A DNA stretch of 64,000 nucleotides, from positions 844,003 to 908,002 of the forward strand of contig NZ_FQZK01000001.1 of assembly GCF_900141985.1 (NCBI RefSeq), written 5' to 3'. This DNA comes from Nocardiopsis flavescens. Lineage in GTDB: Bacteria; Actinomycetota; Actinomycetes; Streptosporangiales; Streptosporangiaceae. The notes below the pieces were generated by a model. It was not told the DNA's origin. It saw only the letters and a list, made by a program, of their open reading frames with translations, and ran no database searches. Positions 48,852-56,407 of this stretch are shown here, piece by piece; positions within the stretch are counted from its first letter, which is position 1; each line of letters begins with the position of its first letter. A program made the translations under genes and the position numbers.

Positions 48852-50347
48852 CGGTCCCCCGTATCACCGGAGTCGAACTGGCCGGGGGCCCCGACCGGCC
48901 GCTGCTCCTGGCGGGCCCCTCGCTGGGCACCTCGGCGGCGGCGCTGTGGTCGGCCGCCGCCGACCGGCTCGGCGACGCCTTCCACGTGGTGGGCTGGAAC
49001 CTGCCCGGGCACGGCGGCGCCCCGACCGCGGACGCGCCGTTCACCGTGGAGGAGCTGGCGCGGGGCGTCCTGGGGTTCGCCCGGGGCGTCACCGCCGCGC
49101 GCGGCGGCGCCGACCGCTCGTTCCGCTACGCGGGCGTCTCCCTGGGCGGGGCCGTGGGCCTGCACCTGCTGCTGGACGCCCCCGAGGCGGTGCGCTCGGC
49201 GGCGCTGCTGTGCACGGGGGCGCGCATCGGCGAACCCGGCGCGTGGCGGGAGCGGGCCGCGACGGTGCGGGCCTCGGGCACCGCCGCCGTGGTGGAGGGC
49301 TCGGCACGGCGGTGGTTCGCCCCGGGCTTCGCCGGGCGCGAGCCGACGACCGCCGCCGCCCTGCTGCACGCGCTGCGCGACACCGACGCCGGGGGCTACG
49401 CGCTGGCCTGCGGGGCGCTGGCCGGGTTCGACGTGCGCGACCGGCTGGGGGAGGTCACCGCGCCGGTGCTGGCCGTGGCGGGGGCCCGGGACGGCGCCAC
49501 CCCGCCCGCGTCGCTGGAGGCCCTGGCGCGCGGGGTGCGCCGGGGCCGCGCGGAGGTCCTGGCGGGGGTCGCCCACCTGGCCCCGGCGGAGGCACCCGAC
49601 CGGGTCGCCGCCCTGCTGCGCGCCCACTTCGCGGACCCGGGGTCGCCCCCGGACGCCTCCCGGGCCGTCGGACCGCCCACCGGCACCGGCGTCGGCGCGC
49701 CCACCGCCCCACCGTCCGGCCCGCACACCCGCAGGGGCTCCGGTGAGGATCCCGATGAGGACTTCGCCGCGGGCCCCGGCACCGGCCCGCCCACCGACCC
49801 GGGCGCCGATGGAAACCTGGACACGGACATCCACCCGGGCGCCGGCGCGCCCACGGGACCACCGACCGGCCCGGGCACCGGCGCGAGGCTCGCCCCGGAC
49901 ACCGGCCGGCACCCCGGGGCAAGCGCCGGTGACGGTCCCGGCGCGGGCACCGGCCCGGGCGCCCTCACCCAGGAGCAGGTGCACGCGGCGGGCATGGCGG
50001 TGCGCCGCGAGGTGCTGGGCGACGCCCACGTGGACCGGGCGGTCGCGGCGACCACGGACTTCACCGCCGGCTTCCAGGACTTCATCACCCGCTACGCCTG
50101 GGGCACGGTGTGGACCCGGCCGGGCCTGGACCGGCGCAGCCGGTCGATGATCACCCTGACCGCGCTGATCGCCCGCGGCCACCACGAGGAATTCGCCATG
50201 CACGTGCGCGCCGCACTGCGCAACGGGCTGACCCCGGCGGAGATCGAGGAGGTCGTGTTGCAGAGCGCGGTCTACTGCGGTGTCCCCGACGCCAACACCG
50301 CGTTCCGCATCGCCCAGCGCGTCCTGTCCGAGCCGGGCCCGGCGTGA
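48848..50347 (+). CDS. pcaL: Fused 3-oxoadipate enol-lactonase / 4-carboxymuconolactone decarboxylase
   Basis: A 499-residue bifunctional protein. Residues 1-261 are an alpha/beta hydrolase lactonase with Ser98 in GVSLGG, Asp215 in GARDGATPP and His243 in VAHLAPAE as the presumed triad. Residues 372-499 are the decarboxylase domain (EVLGDAHVDRA, DFITRYAWGTVW, LRNGLTPAEIEEVVLQSAVY). This is the known actinomycete PcaL fusion, but here the two domains are joined by a linker of about 110 residues (262-371) built of Gly, Pro, Thr, Ala and Asp, much longer than a simple hinge. It converts carboxymuconolactone to the enol-lactone and then to beta-ketoadipate. pcaIJF for the last steps are not in the window. 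Confidence 0.92.
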   Translation: MTVPRITGVELAGGPDRPLLLAGPSLGTSAAALWSAAADRLGDAFHVVGWNLPGHGGAPTADAPFTVEELARGVLGFARGVTAARGGADRSFRYAGVSLGGAVGLHLLLDAPEAVRSAALLCTGARIGEPGAWRERAATVRASGTAAVVEGSARRWFAPGFAGREPTTAAALLHALRDTDAGGYALACGALAGFDVRDRLGEVTAPVLAVAGARDGATPPASLEALARGVRRGRAEVLAGVAHLAPAEAPDRVAALLRAHFADPGSPPDASRAVGPPTGTGVGAPTAPPSGPHTRRGSGEDPDEDFAAGPGTGPPTDPGADGNLDTDIHPGAGAPTGPPTGPGTGARLAPDTGRHPGASAGDGPGAGTGPGALTQEQVHAAGMAVRREVLGDAHVDRAVAATTDFTAGFQDFITRYAWGTVWTRPGLDRRSRSMITLTALIARGHHEEFAMHVRAALRNGLTPAEIEEVVLQSAVYCGVPDANTAFRIAQRVLSEPGPA

Positions 50348-50348
50348 G

Positions 50349-50384
50349 CGCAGCGGTCCCGGGACCGGGACCGGGGCCGCTGCG
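50349..50384 (+). terminator. Hairpin terminator of the pca operon
   Basis: An 8-bp outer stem (CGCAGCGG, 50349-50356, with CCGCTGCG, 50377-50384), with further GGTCCC/GGGACC pairing inside, directly after the pcaL stop codon. Confidence 0.6.
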
Positions 50385-50615
50385 GTGTTCGGCAGGGCCC
50401 CGCGGGGAACCACGGCGGCCCCCGGCGGCCGGCGAGAGCCGGGCACGCCCGAGGCGCGACCACCGGAGGCCGTGCGGTCCGCGTGCGGCGGGACCCACGC
50501 CGGAGTCGTGCGGGGGTGTCCCCGATGCGGACCGTCCCGGCCGGACGGCCCCGCGCCGCCGCGGCGGTCCGCGGTCCCGGAGGGGGCCCGCGCGGAGCGG
50601 GCGCAGGCCCCGCCG

Positions 50616-50679
50616 GAGCAGGGGTGCAGCCCCGCCAGAGCAGGGGTGCAGCCCCGCCAGAGCAGGGGTGCAGCCCCGC
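50616..50679. repeat. 22-bp tandem repeat, about three copies
   Basis: The unit GAGCAGGGGTGCAGCCCCGCCA occurs at 50616-50637, 50638-50659 and, shortened to 20 bases, 50660-50679. A degenerate unit precedes it at 50595-50615. Each unit can fold into a GGGG-TGCAG-CCCC hairpin. It lies 22 bp beyond the end of the guanine deaminase gene and could act as a compound terminator. Confidence 0.8.
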
Positions 50680-50700
50680 GCGGCGCCCCCGGGGGGCGCC

Positions 50701-52071
50701 CTACCCCTCCGCGTCCCGGCAGGGGCCGCGCTCGTGCGCCACACGGCCGCCGACGTAGGTGAGGGCCACGGCCCGGTCGTCGCCCAGGTGGCCGAGGGCG
50801 AAGAGGAGGTCGCCCACCGTCTCGCTCTCGGCGGTGCGGGCGGCGAGCATCGGGGTGGCGGAGGGGTCCAGGACCACGAAGTCGGCCTCGTTGCCGGGGG
50901 CCAGGGAGCCCACGGTCCCCTCCAGCCCCATCGCCTGCGCCCCGCCCAGGGTGGCCAGGTAAAAAAGCCCGACCCCGCTCATCGGGAACCCCCGGAGCCT
51001 CCCGACCTTGTAGGCCTCGCCCATCGTCTCCAGCAGCGACAGGCCGGTGCCCCCGCCCACGTCGGTGCCCAGGCCGGTGCGCACGGGGTGCCGGGGGTCC
51101 TTGGCGGCGCGGGCGGAGAACAGGCCGCTGCCCAGGAAGAGGTTGGAGGTGGGGCAGTGCGCGACGCCGCTGCCCGATTCCGACAGCCTGCGCCACTCGC
51201 GCCCGTTCAGGTGGACGGCGTGCGCGAAGACCGCCCCGCGCCCCAGGAGCCCGAAGTGGTCGTACACGTCCACGTAGTCCCTGCGGTCCGGGAACAGCTC
51301 GCGGACCTGCCCGACCTCCTCACGGTTCTCGGCCAGGTGGGTCTGGGCCAGGGTGCCGGGGTGCGCGTGCCACAGCCGCCCCGCCAGGCGGAGCATCTCG
51401 TCGGTGCAGGCCACCGCGAACCGGGGTGTGACGGCGTACAGGTTCCGGCCGACGCCGTGCCACCTGCGGATGAGCGCCTCGGACTCCTCGTACGCCCGGA
51501 TCGGCGACCGGTCCAGCAGGTCGGTGCGGGCGTTGCGGTCCATGAGCACCTTGCCCGCGGCGATCCGCATCCCGCGCCGGGCGGCCTCCTCGAAGAGGGC
51601 GTCGACGGAGACCGGGAAGGTGGCGCAGCCGACCAGGGCGGTGGTGGTGCCGTTGCGCAGCAGCTGGTCGCAGAACAGCGCCGCGCAGGAGCGCGCGTAG
51701 GCCGCGTCGGCGAAGCGGACCTCCTCCGGATAGACGTACCGCTGGAGCCAGTCCAGGAGCTCCTCCCCGTAGGAGCCGGTGATCCGGGTCTGCACGTAGT
51801 GCACGTGGGGGTCGATGAGCCCGGGCAGGACGAGCTTGCCGCGGTGGTGGACGACGGCGGTGCCCGGGGGCAGGGAGCCGACCAGGTCGCCGTAGCGGCC
51901 GGAGGCGGTGATCCTGCCGTCGCGGCAGACCAGCAGGCCGTCCTCGACGTACTCCAGGGCCCGGTCGTCGGAGGTGAGGAAGGGGTCGTCGGAGAACCAC
52001 GCCAGGGAGCCGCGCACGGCGGTCACGGCGGGGCCGGAGCCGGGGGCGGCGGGAGGGGCGCCGCCGCTCAC
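50701..52071 (-). CDS. guaD: Guanine deaminase
   Basis: A 456-residue zinc amidohydrolase. Metal-binding LPGLIDPHVHYVQTR (HxH), the QTHLAENREEV and FAHAVHLNGREW histidine segments, and LGTDVGGGTGLSLLETMGEAYKV, almost the E. coli GuaD wording, identify it. It converts guanine to xanthine and ammonia. The GTG at 52071 with GGGGGAGG seven bases upstream is chosen; the open frame continues upstream without a better start. It stands opposite to the pca operon and is flanked on the right by a fragment of a duplicated pcaC. Confidence 0.88.
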   Translation of the reverse strand: MSGGAPPAAPGSGPAVTAVRGSLAWFSDDPFLTSDDRALEYVEDGLLVCRDGRITASGRYGDLVGSLPPGTAVVHHRGKLVLPGLIDPHVHYVQTRITGSYGEELLDWLQRYVYPEEVRFADAAYARSCAALFCDQLLRNGTTTALVGCATFPVSVDALFEEAARRGMRIAAGKVLMDRNARTDLLDRSPIRAYEESEALIRRWHGVGRNLYAVTPRFAVACTDEMLRLAGRLWHAHPGTLAQTHLAENREEVGQVRELFPDRRDYVDVYDHFGLLGRGAVFAHAVHLNGREWRRLSESGSGVAHCPTSNLFLGSGLFSARAAKDPRHPVRTGLGTDVGGGTGLSLLETMGEAYKVGRLRGFPMSGVGLFYLATLGGAQAMGLEGTVGSLAPGNEADFVVLDPSATPMLAARTAESETVGDLLFALGHLGDDRAVALTYVGGRVAHERGPCRDAEG

Positions 52072-52235
52072 GGGCGGCCTCCCCCGGTCGGCGCGCCGGG
52101 TCCGCCGGGGCTTCGCGGTGCGGTGCGGTGGTGCATGCGCGGCCTCCTGACCTCTGTACTCGCCCTTCGCCACCACGCGTACCCGCTTCGTGCCGGACGC
52201 GAACGCCGGGGGCGGCACGTCCCCGACACGGGACC

Positions 52236-52340
52236 GCGGCGGAGAGCGGGGAGGTCGTGTCGCGGAGCGCGGTCTGCCGCGGTGTCCCCGACGCCGACGC
52301 CGCGTTCCGCAGCGCCCGGCGCGTCCTGTCCGAGGAGTGA
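52236..52340 (+). pseudogene. Decayed duplicate of the 3' end of pcaC
   Basis: Bases 52239-52334 match 50237-50332 of the pcaL decarboxylase domain at 86 of 96 positions without gaps. The last 34 codons remain open and end in TGA, giving EVVSRSAVCRGVPDADAAFR where the intact gene has EVVLQSAVYCGVPDANTAFR. All ten differences are A or T in the intact gene and G or C in this fragment; eight or more change the amino acid. The rest of the domain is missing, so no product is expected. Confidence 0.85.
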
Positions 52341-52543
52341 CCGGCCCGCTGCTCCGGCCCCGGGGCGGCGGTGCCCGGCGCAGCGGCCGTGGTTGCCGGG
52401 GGCCGGGCGCGGACGGCGGCCGCGGTGGGTCGGGAGGGACGCCGTCGCTCCCGGGCGGCCTCCCCCGCTCGGCGCGGGCAGACGCGGCGGCGAGGACCCG
52501 GGGCGGGTCGGGCGGCGCGCCGCCCGACCCGCCCCGGCAGGTG

Positions 52544-53401
52544 TCAGGCCGACTCGCGCAGGGTGTCGGCGAGCGGGGTGGACGGGCGGCCGATGAGGCG
52601 GCGCAGGTCGCCGGTGGGCTCGCCCAGGGCGCCGTCGCGGATGTTGCCGTCCAGGGCGGCGACGAACGCCGCGGTCCCCGCGTCCAGGCCCGCCCCGACC
52701 AGGGCGGCGGTGTGCTCGGCGGTGGACAGGTCCTTGTAGACCACGTCCCGGCCCAGGACGTCCGCGAGGGTGGCGGCCAGCTCGTCGTGGGTCCAGGCGG
52801 TGTCGCCGGTCAGCTCGTACACCGCGCCCGCGTGGGCCGCCGGGTCGGCCAGCACCACCGCCGCCGCCGCGGCGAAGTCGCGGCGGGAGGCGCTGGGCAC
52901 CCGGCCCCGCCCCGCGCTGCCGAGGAACGCGCCGGTGGCGCGGGCCTGCTCCAGCTGCGGCAGGTAGTTCTCGCTGTACCAGTTGTTGCGCAGGACCGTG
53001 TGGGCGATGCCCGAGGCCGCCAGCAGCTCCTCCGTGGCCTTGTGGTCGGGCGCCAGCACCAGCGGGGTGTCGTCCGCCCGGGGCGCGCTGGTGTAGACGA
53101 TGTGCCCGGTCCCGGCGGCGGCAGCGGCCTCGACGGCAGCCCTGTGCTGGGGCACCCGGCGGCCCGGCTCGCTGGTGGAGACCAGCAGCAGGGCGGCGGC
53201 GCCCTCGAAGGCCGGGGCGAGGGTGGCGGGGTCGTCGAGGTCGATGCGCGCGGTGCGCACCCCGCGCCCGGCCAGCTCCGCCAGGCGCCCGGTGTCGCGG
53301 CCGGCCGCGACGATCCGCTCGGCCGGGGTCCCCCGCTCCAGGAGTTCCTCCACGACGAGACGGCCCAGGTGGCCGGTGGCACCCACGATGACGACGGACA
53401 T
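52544..53401 (-). CDS. NmrA/SDR-type NAD(P)H:quinone oxidoreductase (QorB-like)
   Basis: A 285-residue atypical SDR. GATGHLG near residue 8 binds NADP(H), with VSTSEPGRRVPQHRAAVEAA and IVYTSAPRADDTPLVLAPDHKATEELL typical of YtfG/QorB type 2 quinone oxidoreductases. ATG at 53401 is preferred because of an AAGGA site upstream. GTACCCACCT direct repeats about 90-120 bp upstream resemble HxlR-type operators, and an HxlR gene lies 1.6 kb to the right, which fits a quinone or electrophile defence gene. Confidence 0.82.
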   Translation of the reverse strand: MSVVIVGATGHLGRLVVEELLERGTPAERIVAAGRDTGRLAELAGRGVRTARIDLDDPATLAPAFEGAAALLLVSTSEPGRRVPQHRAAVEAAAAAGTGHIVYTSAPRADDTPLVLAPDHKATEELLAASGIAHTVLRNNWYSENYLPQLEQARATGAFLGSAGRGRVPSASRRDFAAAAAVVLADPAAHAGAVYELTGDTAWTHDELAATLADVLGRDVVYKDLSTAEHTAALVGAGLDAGTAAFVAALDGNIRDGALGEPTGDLRRLIGRPSTPLADTLRESA

Positions 53402-53491
53402 GAGCGATGGTCCTTCCCTTGCCGGGCCGGGACGTCCCCGGCCGCTGCCCTGGGACAACGGGCCAGGTGGGAGGCACATTCCGATCTGCGT

Positions 53492-53520
53492 GTACCCACC
53501 TTTTTGTCAGGTACCCACCT
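53492..53520 (-). promoter_or_regulatory. Direct repeat GTACCCACCT, HxlR-type operator
   Basis: Two identical decamers at 53492-53501 and 53511-53520, period 19 bp (nearly two helical turns), upstream of the quinone oxidoreductase gene. Known HxlR targets use GTACC-type repeated half-sites. Assignment to the regulator at 54972 is inference. Confidence 0.55.
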
Positions 53521-53545
53521 GAAGGTTAGGCAGGAGGTCAGGGTG

Positions 53546-54829
53546 TCAGGGGGCCGTGGAATCCGTGGCCCCGGCCGCCCCGCCGTCCCGCCCGGAGCCC
53601 TCCCCCGGGCCCCGCGGCCCCCCGGGCCCTCCGGCCTGTGTCCGCCCCGGTTCCTCCCCGGGTCCCTCCTGCGCGGGCCCCTCCCCGCCGCTCCCGTCCG
53701 CGCCGGGCCCGTCCGACCGCTCCGCCTCGCTCAGCAGCGGGTGCTGCTCCACCTCGTAGCGCCGGATGTAGGACCCCAGGAACGCCTGCATGCTCGCACC
53801 CATCGGCAGGGCGAGCAGGGCGCCCGGCGCCCCCAGGATCGCCACGCCCGCCAGCACCGACCCGAAGGCCACCGCCGGGTGCATGTCCAGCGTCCGGGCG
53901 GTGATGCGCGGTTGCAGCACGTAGTTCTCGAACTGCTGGTAGACGATCACGAACACCAGCACCCACACGGCCTCCCACGGCCCCTGGAGCAGCGCCACCA
54001 GTACCGGGACGAACCCGCCGATGTAGGTGCCGACCGTGGGGATGAACTGCGACAGCACGCCCACCCACAGCGCCAGCGCGAACGCGAAGGGCACGTCCAG
54101 CGCCACCAGCACCAGGTAGTGCGCGACCGCCGAGACCAGGGCCAGCAGCGCCCGCGAGTACAGGTACCCTCCGGTCTTCTCGATGGCGATCTCCCAGGCC
54201 CGCAGCACCTCGCGCTGGGTGCGCGGCGGCAGCACCGAGCAGATCACCCGCCGAAAGCGCGGGCCGTCCGCGCACAGGTAGAACGTGAACAGCGCGATCG
54301 CCAGCCCGTTGAAGAGCAGCCCCAGCAGGGTCGTCCCCGCCCCCAGCGCGTTGTCGGCGATCCGGGAGGCGTACTGCTGGACCACCCCGCTGGCACTGGT
54401 GACCTGGTCGATCAGGGTGGTGGACGAGTAGTCCGTGCCGAAGGCGGAGTTGACCTCCTCCAGCGTCGAGCGGAGCATCCGGGGCGTCTCGGCGGCCAGC
54501 GCCAGCACCTGCCCGATCAGCATGGAGCCGAGCATGCTCAGGAAGATCCCGGTCGCCAGCAGCACCAGGAGCATGACCGCGCCGGTGGCCGGGCCGCGGG
54601 GCCAGCGGCGGCGGTGCAGCCAGTTGACGGCGGGCTCCAGGGCCAGCGCCAGGAAGAGGGAGATCAGCAGCAGGAGGATGAGCCCCTGCAACTGGAGGAA
54701 CAGCCACAGGGCCACGCCGAAGGCCGTGACGGTCCACATCACCAGCATGATGGCCCGGGGCAGCCACGGGGGCATGCCCGCCCGCCGGTCGGTGCTCGGC
54801 GGCCGGGGCGCCGGGGAGTTCGTCTGCAA
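53546..54829 (-). CDS. AI-2E family transporter (PerM/YdiK type)
   Basis: A 427-residue membrane protein of the AI-2 exporter superfamily with about seven or eight hydrophobic helices, a first pair near residues 25-65, and the conserved VGVLSQFIPTVGTYIGGFVPVLVALL segment near residue 280. The C-terminal 70 residues are hydrophilic and rich in Gly, Glu and Pro. The start is uncertain: TTG at 54829 has an AAGGA site about nine bases upstream, while the next ATG (54775) has none. Family members are proposed to move small molecules or act as Na+/H+ exchangers. Confidence 0.82.
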   Translation of the reverse strand: MQTNSPAPRPPSTDRRAGMPPWLPRAIMLVMWTVTAFGVALWLFLQLQGLILLLLISLFLALALEPAVNWLHRRRWPRGPATGAVMLLVLLATGIFLSMLGSMLIGQVLALAAETPRMLRSTLEEVNSAFGTDYSSTTLIDQVTSASGVVQQYASRIADNALGAGTTLLGLLFNGLAIALFTFYLCADGPRFRRVICSVLPPRTQREVLRAWEIAIEKTGGYLYSRALLALVSAVAHYLVLVALDVPFAFALALWVGVLSQFIPTVGTYIGGFVPVLVALLQGPWEAVWVLVFVIVYQQFENYVLQPRITARTLDMHPAVAFGSVLAGVAILGAPGALLALPMGASMQAFLGSYIRRYEVEQHPLLSEAERSDGPGADGSGGEGPAQEGPGEEPGRTQAGGPGGPRGPGEGSGRDGGAAGATDSTAP

Positions 54830-54971
54830 GCCTGAGGTTCCTTGTCTGTACTGCGCGGCGCGGGAGCGCGCCGGGGGTCCGGGACCGGTTCCCGCCTACC
54901 GGACGATAGCCGCCCCGGAGGGTCGGCGGCTCCGCAGCGCGGCTCGCGCACCCTGCGGGTAGGTTGGAGGC

Positions 54972-55361
54972 GTGAGCATCGCAGGGGGTCTTCCGCAGGG
55001 CGAGGTGTTCAGCGCCGACTGCCCGTCCCGGCGCCTGCTGGGGGAGGTCACCTCCAAGTGGGGCGTCCTGGTCCTGGTGGCGCTGAAGGACGGTCCGATG
55101 CGCTGGAGCGGCCTGTTGCGCCGCATCCAGGGTGTCAGCGAGAAGATGCTCGCGCGCACCCTGCGCTCCTTCGAGGCCGAGGGCCTGGTGCTGCGCGACG
55201 CGCGGCCGGTGGTGCCCCCGCACGTGGAGTACAGCCTCACCCCGGCCGGACGCGAGGTGACCGAGCGCCTCGTGCCGCTGGTCGCCTGGACCGAGGAGCA
55301 CGCCGCCCGCGCCGCCGCGCACGGGGAGCGCTCGCCCGCGGGGAGCGGACCCCGCCCCTGA
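54972..55361 (+). CDS. HxlR family transcriptional regulator
   Basis: A 129-residue winged-helix regulator. Cys17 in DCPSRRLL is the N-terminal cysteine conserved in redox-sensing HxlR proteins such as YodB. The HTH includes MRWSGLLRRIQGVSEKMLARTLRSFEAEGLV (residues 43-73) and the wing ends EYSLTPAGREV. The GTG at 54972 is only one base from GGAGG; TAGGTT at 54960-54965 suggests a leaderless start at the GTG. Likely controls the quinone oxidoreductase gene at 52544, whose promoter has GTACCCACCT repeats. Confidence 0.84.
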   Translation: MSIAGGLPQGEVFSADCPSRRLLGEVTSKWGVLVLVALKDGPMRWSGLLRRIQGVSEKMLARTLRSFEAEGLVLRDARPVVPPHVEYSLTPAGREVTERLVPLVAWTEEHAARAAAHGERSPAGSGPRP

Positions 55362-55473
55362 GACGGCGGGGTCCACCGCAGCACCATCCGTGCTCCCGGT
55401 TCCCGCGGCACCCGTGGGGCACACTCCAGAAAAGACGCGGGCCAGGGCGCCCCGGGCCGAGGAGGCAGCAGCG

Positions 55474-56403
55474 ATGACCGACGACCAGGAGCGCACGCCG
55501 GCGGTGGTGGCGGGTGTGGACGGCTCCGCCGAGGCACGGGCGGGCCTGGAGTGGGCCGCCGCCGAGGCGGCGCGCAGGGGGTGGCCGCTCAAGGCGGTGC
55601 ACGCCCTGTCGATGCCGGTCGTGACGAGCGTCTACGCCGGGCGCACCCGGTTCCCTCCCACCGAGGAGATCTCCCGGCAGGGCACCGCCATCCTGGAGGA
55701 GGCCGCCGCCCACGCCCGCGGGGCCGGCCCCGGCGTGGAGGTCCTCACCGAACTCGCGCCGGAGGACCCCGCGTCCGCGCTGCTGCACCGCGCCGGCCCC
55801 GGCGACCTGCTCGTGGTGGGCTCGCGCGGCTTCGGCCCGGTCCGCTCGGCCCTGGCCGGGTCGGCGGGCATCCGCCTGGCCTCGCGCGCCTCCTGCCCGG
55901 TGGTCGTGGTGCCGCGGCCCGCCGAGGGCGGCGCGGTCCCGGTCGACCCGCGGCGCATCGTCGTCGGCGTGGACGGCTCGCTGGACTCCCAGCACGCCCT
56001 GGACTTCGCCCTGCACCAGGCGGCGCGCACCGCCGGGGCCGAGGTGGTCGTGGTCAACAGCTGGGAGGCGCCCACCCCGTTCGCGTCCCAGGCGCTGATC
56101 GCCTCGGGCTGGACCCCGCACGAGGAGTTCCTGGACCGGCAGTCGGAGGAGGTCGTCGCCGGGGTGCTGGCCGAGGTGTTCGACGACACCGTCGAGAACG
56201 TGGACGTGTCCGTGGTGCGCACCCGCAAGAACCCGGTGGAGGCGCTGGTGGAGGCCGGGGCGGAGGCCGACCTCGTCGTGGTCGGGTCCCGGGGCCGGGG
56301 CAGCGTCCGCGGCATGTTCCTGGGCTCGGTCAGCCAGGGGGTCCTGCACGCGGCGACCGTCCCGGTCGCGGTCCTGCCCCACCGCGCCGGCTCCGGGGAG
56401 TGA
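55474..56403 (+). CDS. Universal stress protein, tandem USP domains
   Basis: A 309-residue protein with two USP domains, about residues 8-145 and 160-303. Each begins with a V(A)GVDGS motif and ends with the ATP-binding GSRGFGPVRSALAGS or GSRGRGSVRGMFLGS glycine pattern, so both halves should bind ATP. ATG at 55474 with GAGGAGG. Follows the HxlR gene by 112 bp and precedes a methyltransferase gene by four bases, suggesting co-transcription with the latter. Confidence 0.9.
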   Translation: MTDDQERTPAVVAGVDGSAEARAGLEWAAAEAARRGWPLKAVHALSMPVVTSVYAGRTRFPPTEEISRQGTAILEEAAAHARGAGPGVEVLTELAPEDPASALLHRAGPGDLLVVGSRGFGPVRSALAGSAGIRLASRASCPVVVVPRPAEGGAVPVDPRRIVVGVDGSLDSQHALDFALHQAARTAGAEVVVVNSWEAPTPFASQALIASGWTPHEEFLDRQSEEVVAGVLAEVFDDTVENVDVSVVRTRKNPVEALVEAGAEADLVVVGSRGRGSVRGMFLGSVSQGVLHAATVPVAVLPHRAGSGE

Positions 56404-56407
56404 GCCG

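Larger units (their letters stand above)
50348..50700. other. Convergent spacer with terminator and tandem repeats
   Basis: A 353-bp gap between pcaL and the guanine deaminase gene. It holds a hairpin right after pcaL, then non-coding sequence, then a 22-bp tandem repeat array. I see no gene. Confidence 0.6.

Noticed and set aside
50595-50681. CRISPR array
   Set aside because: Units are contiguous 22-bp tandem repeats without spacers, and there are no cas genes.
52128-52340. A genuine 70-codon gene at this place
   Set aside because: Only the last 34 codons resemble a known protein, as a truncated pcaC copy; the first half has no similarity, no ribosome-binding site and overlaps the guanine deaminase promoter.
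53546-54829. Naming the AI-2E family protein a quorum-signal exporter
   Set aside because: Family members have several proposed roles and no LuxS or signal gene lies nearby; only the family name is supported.
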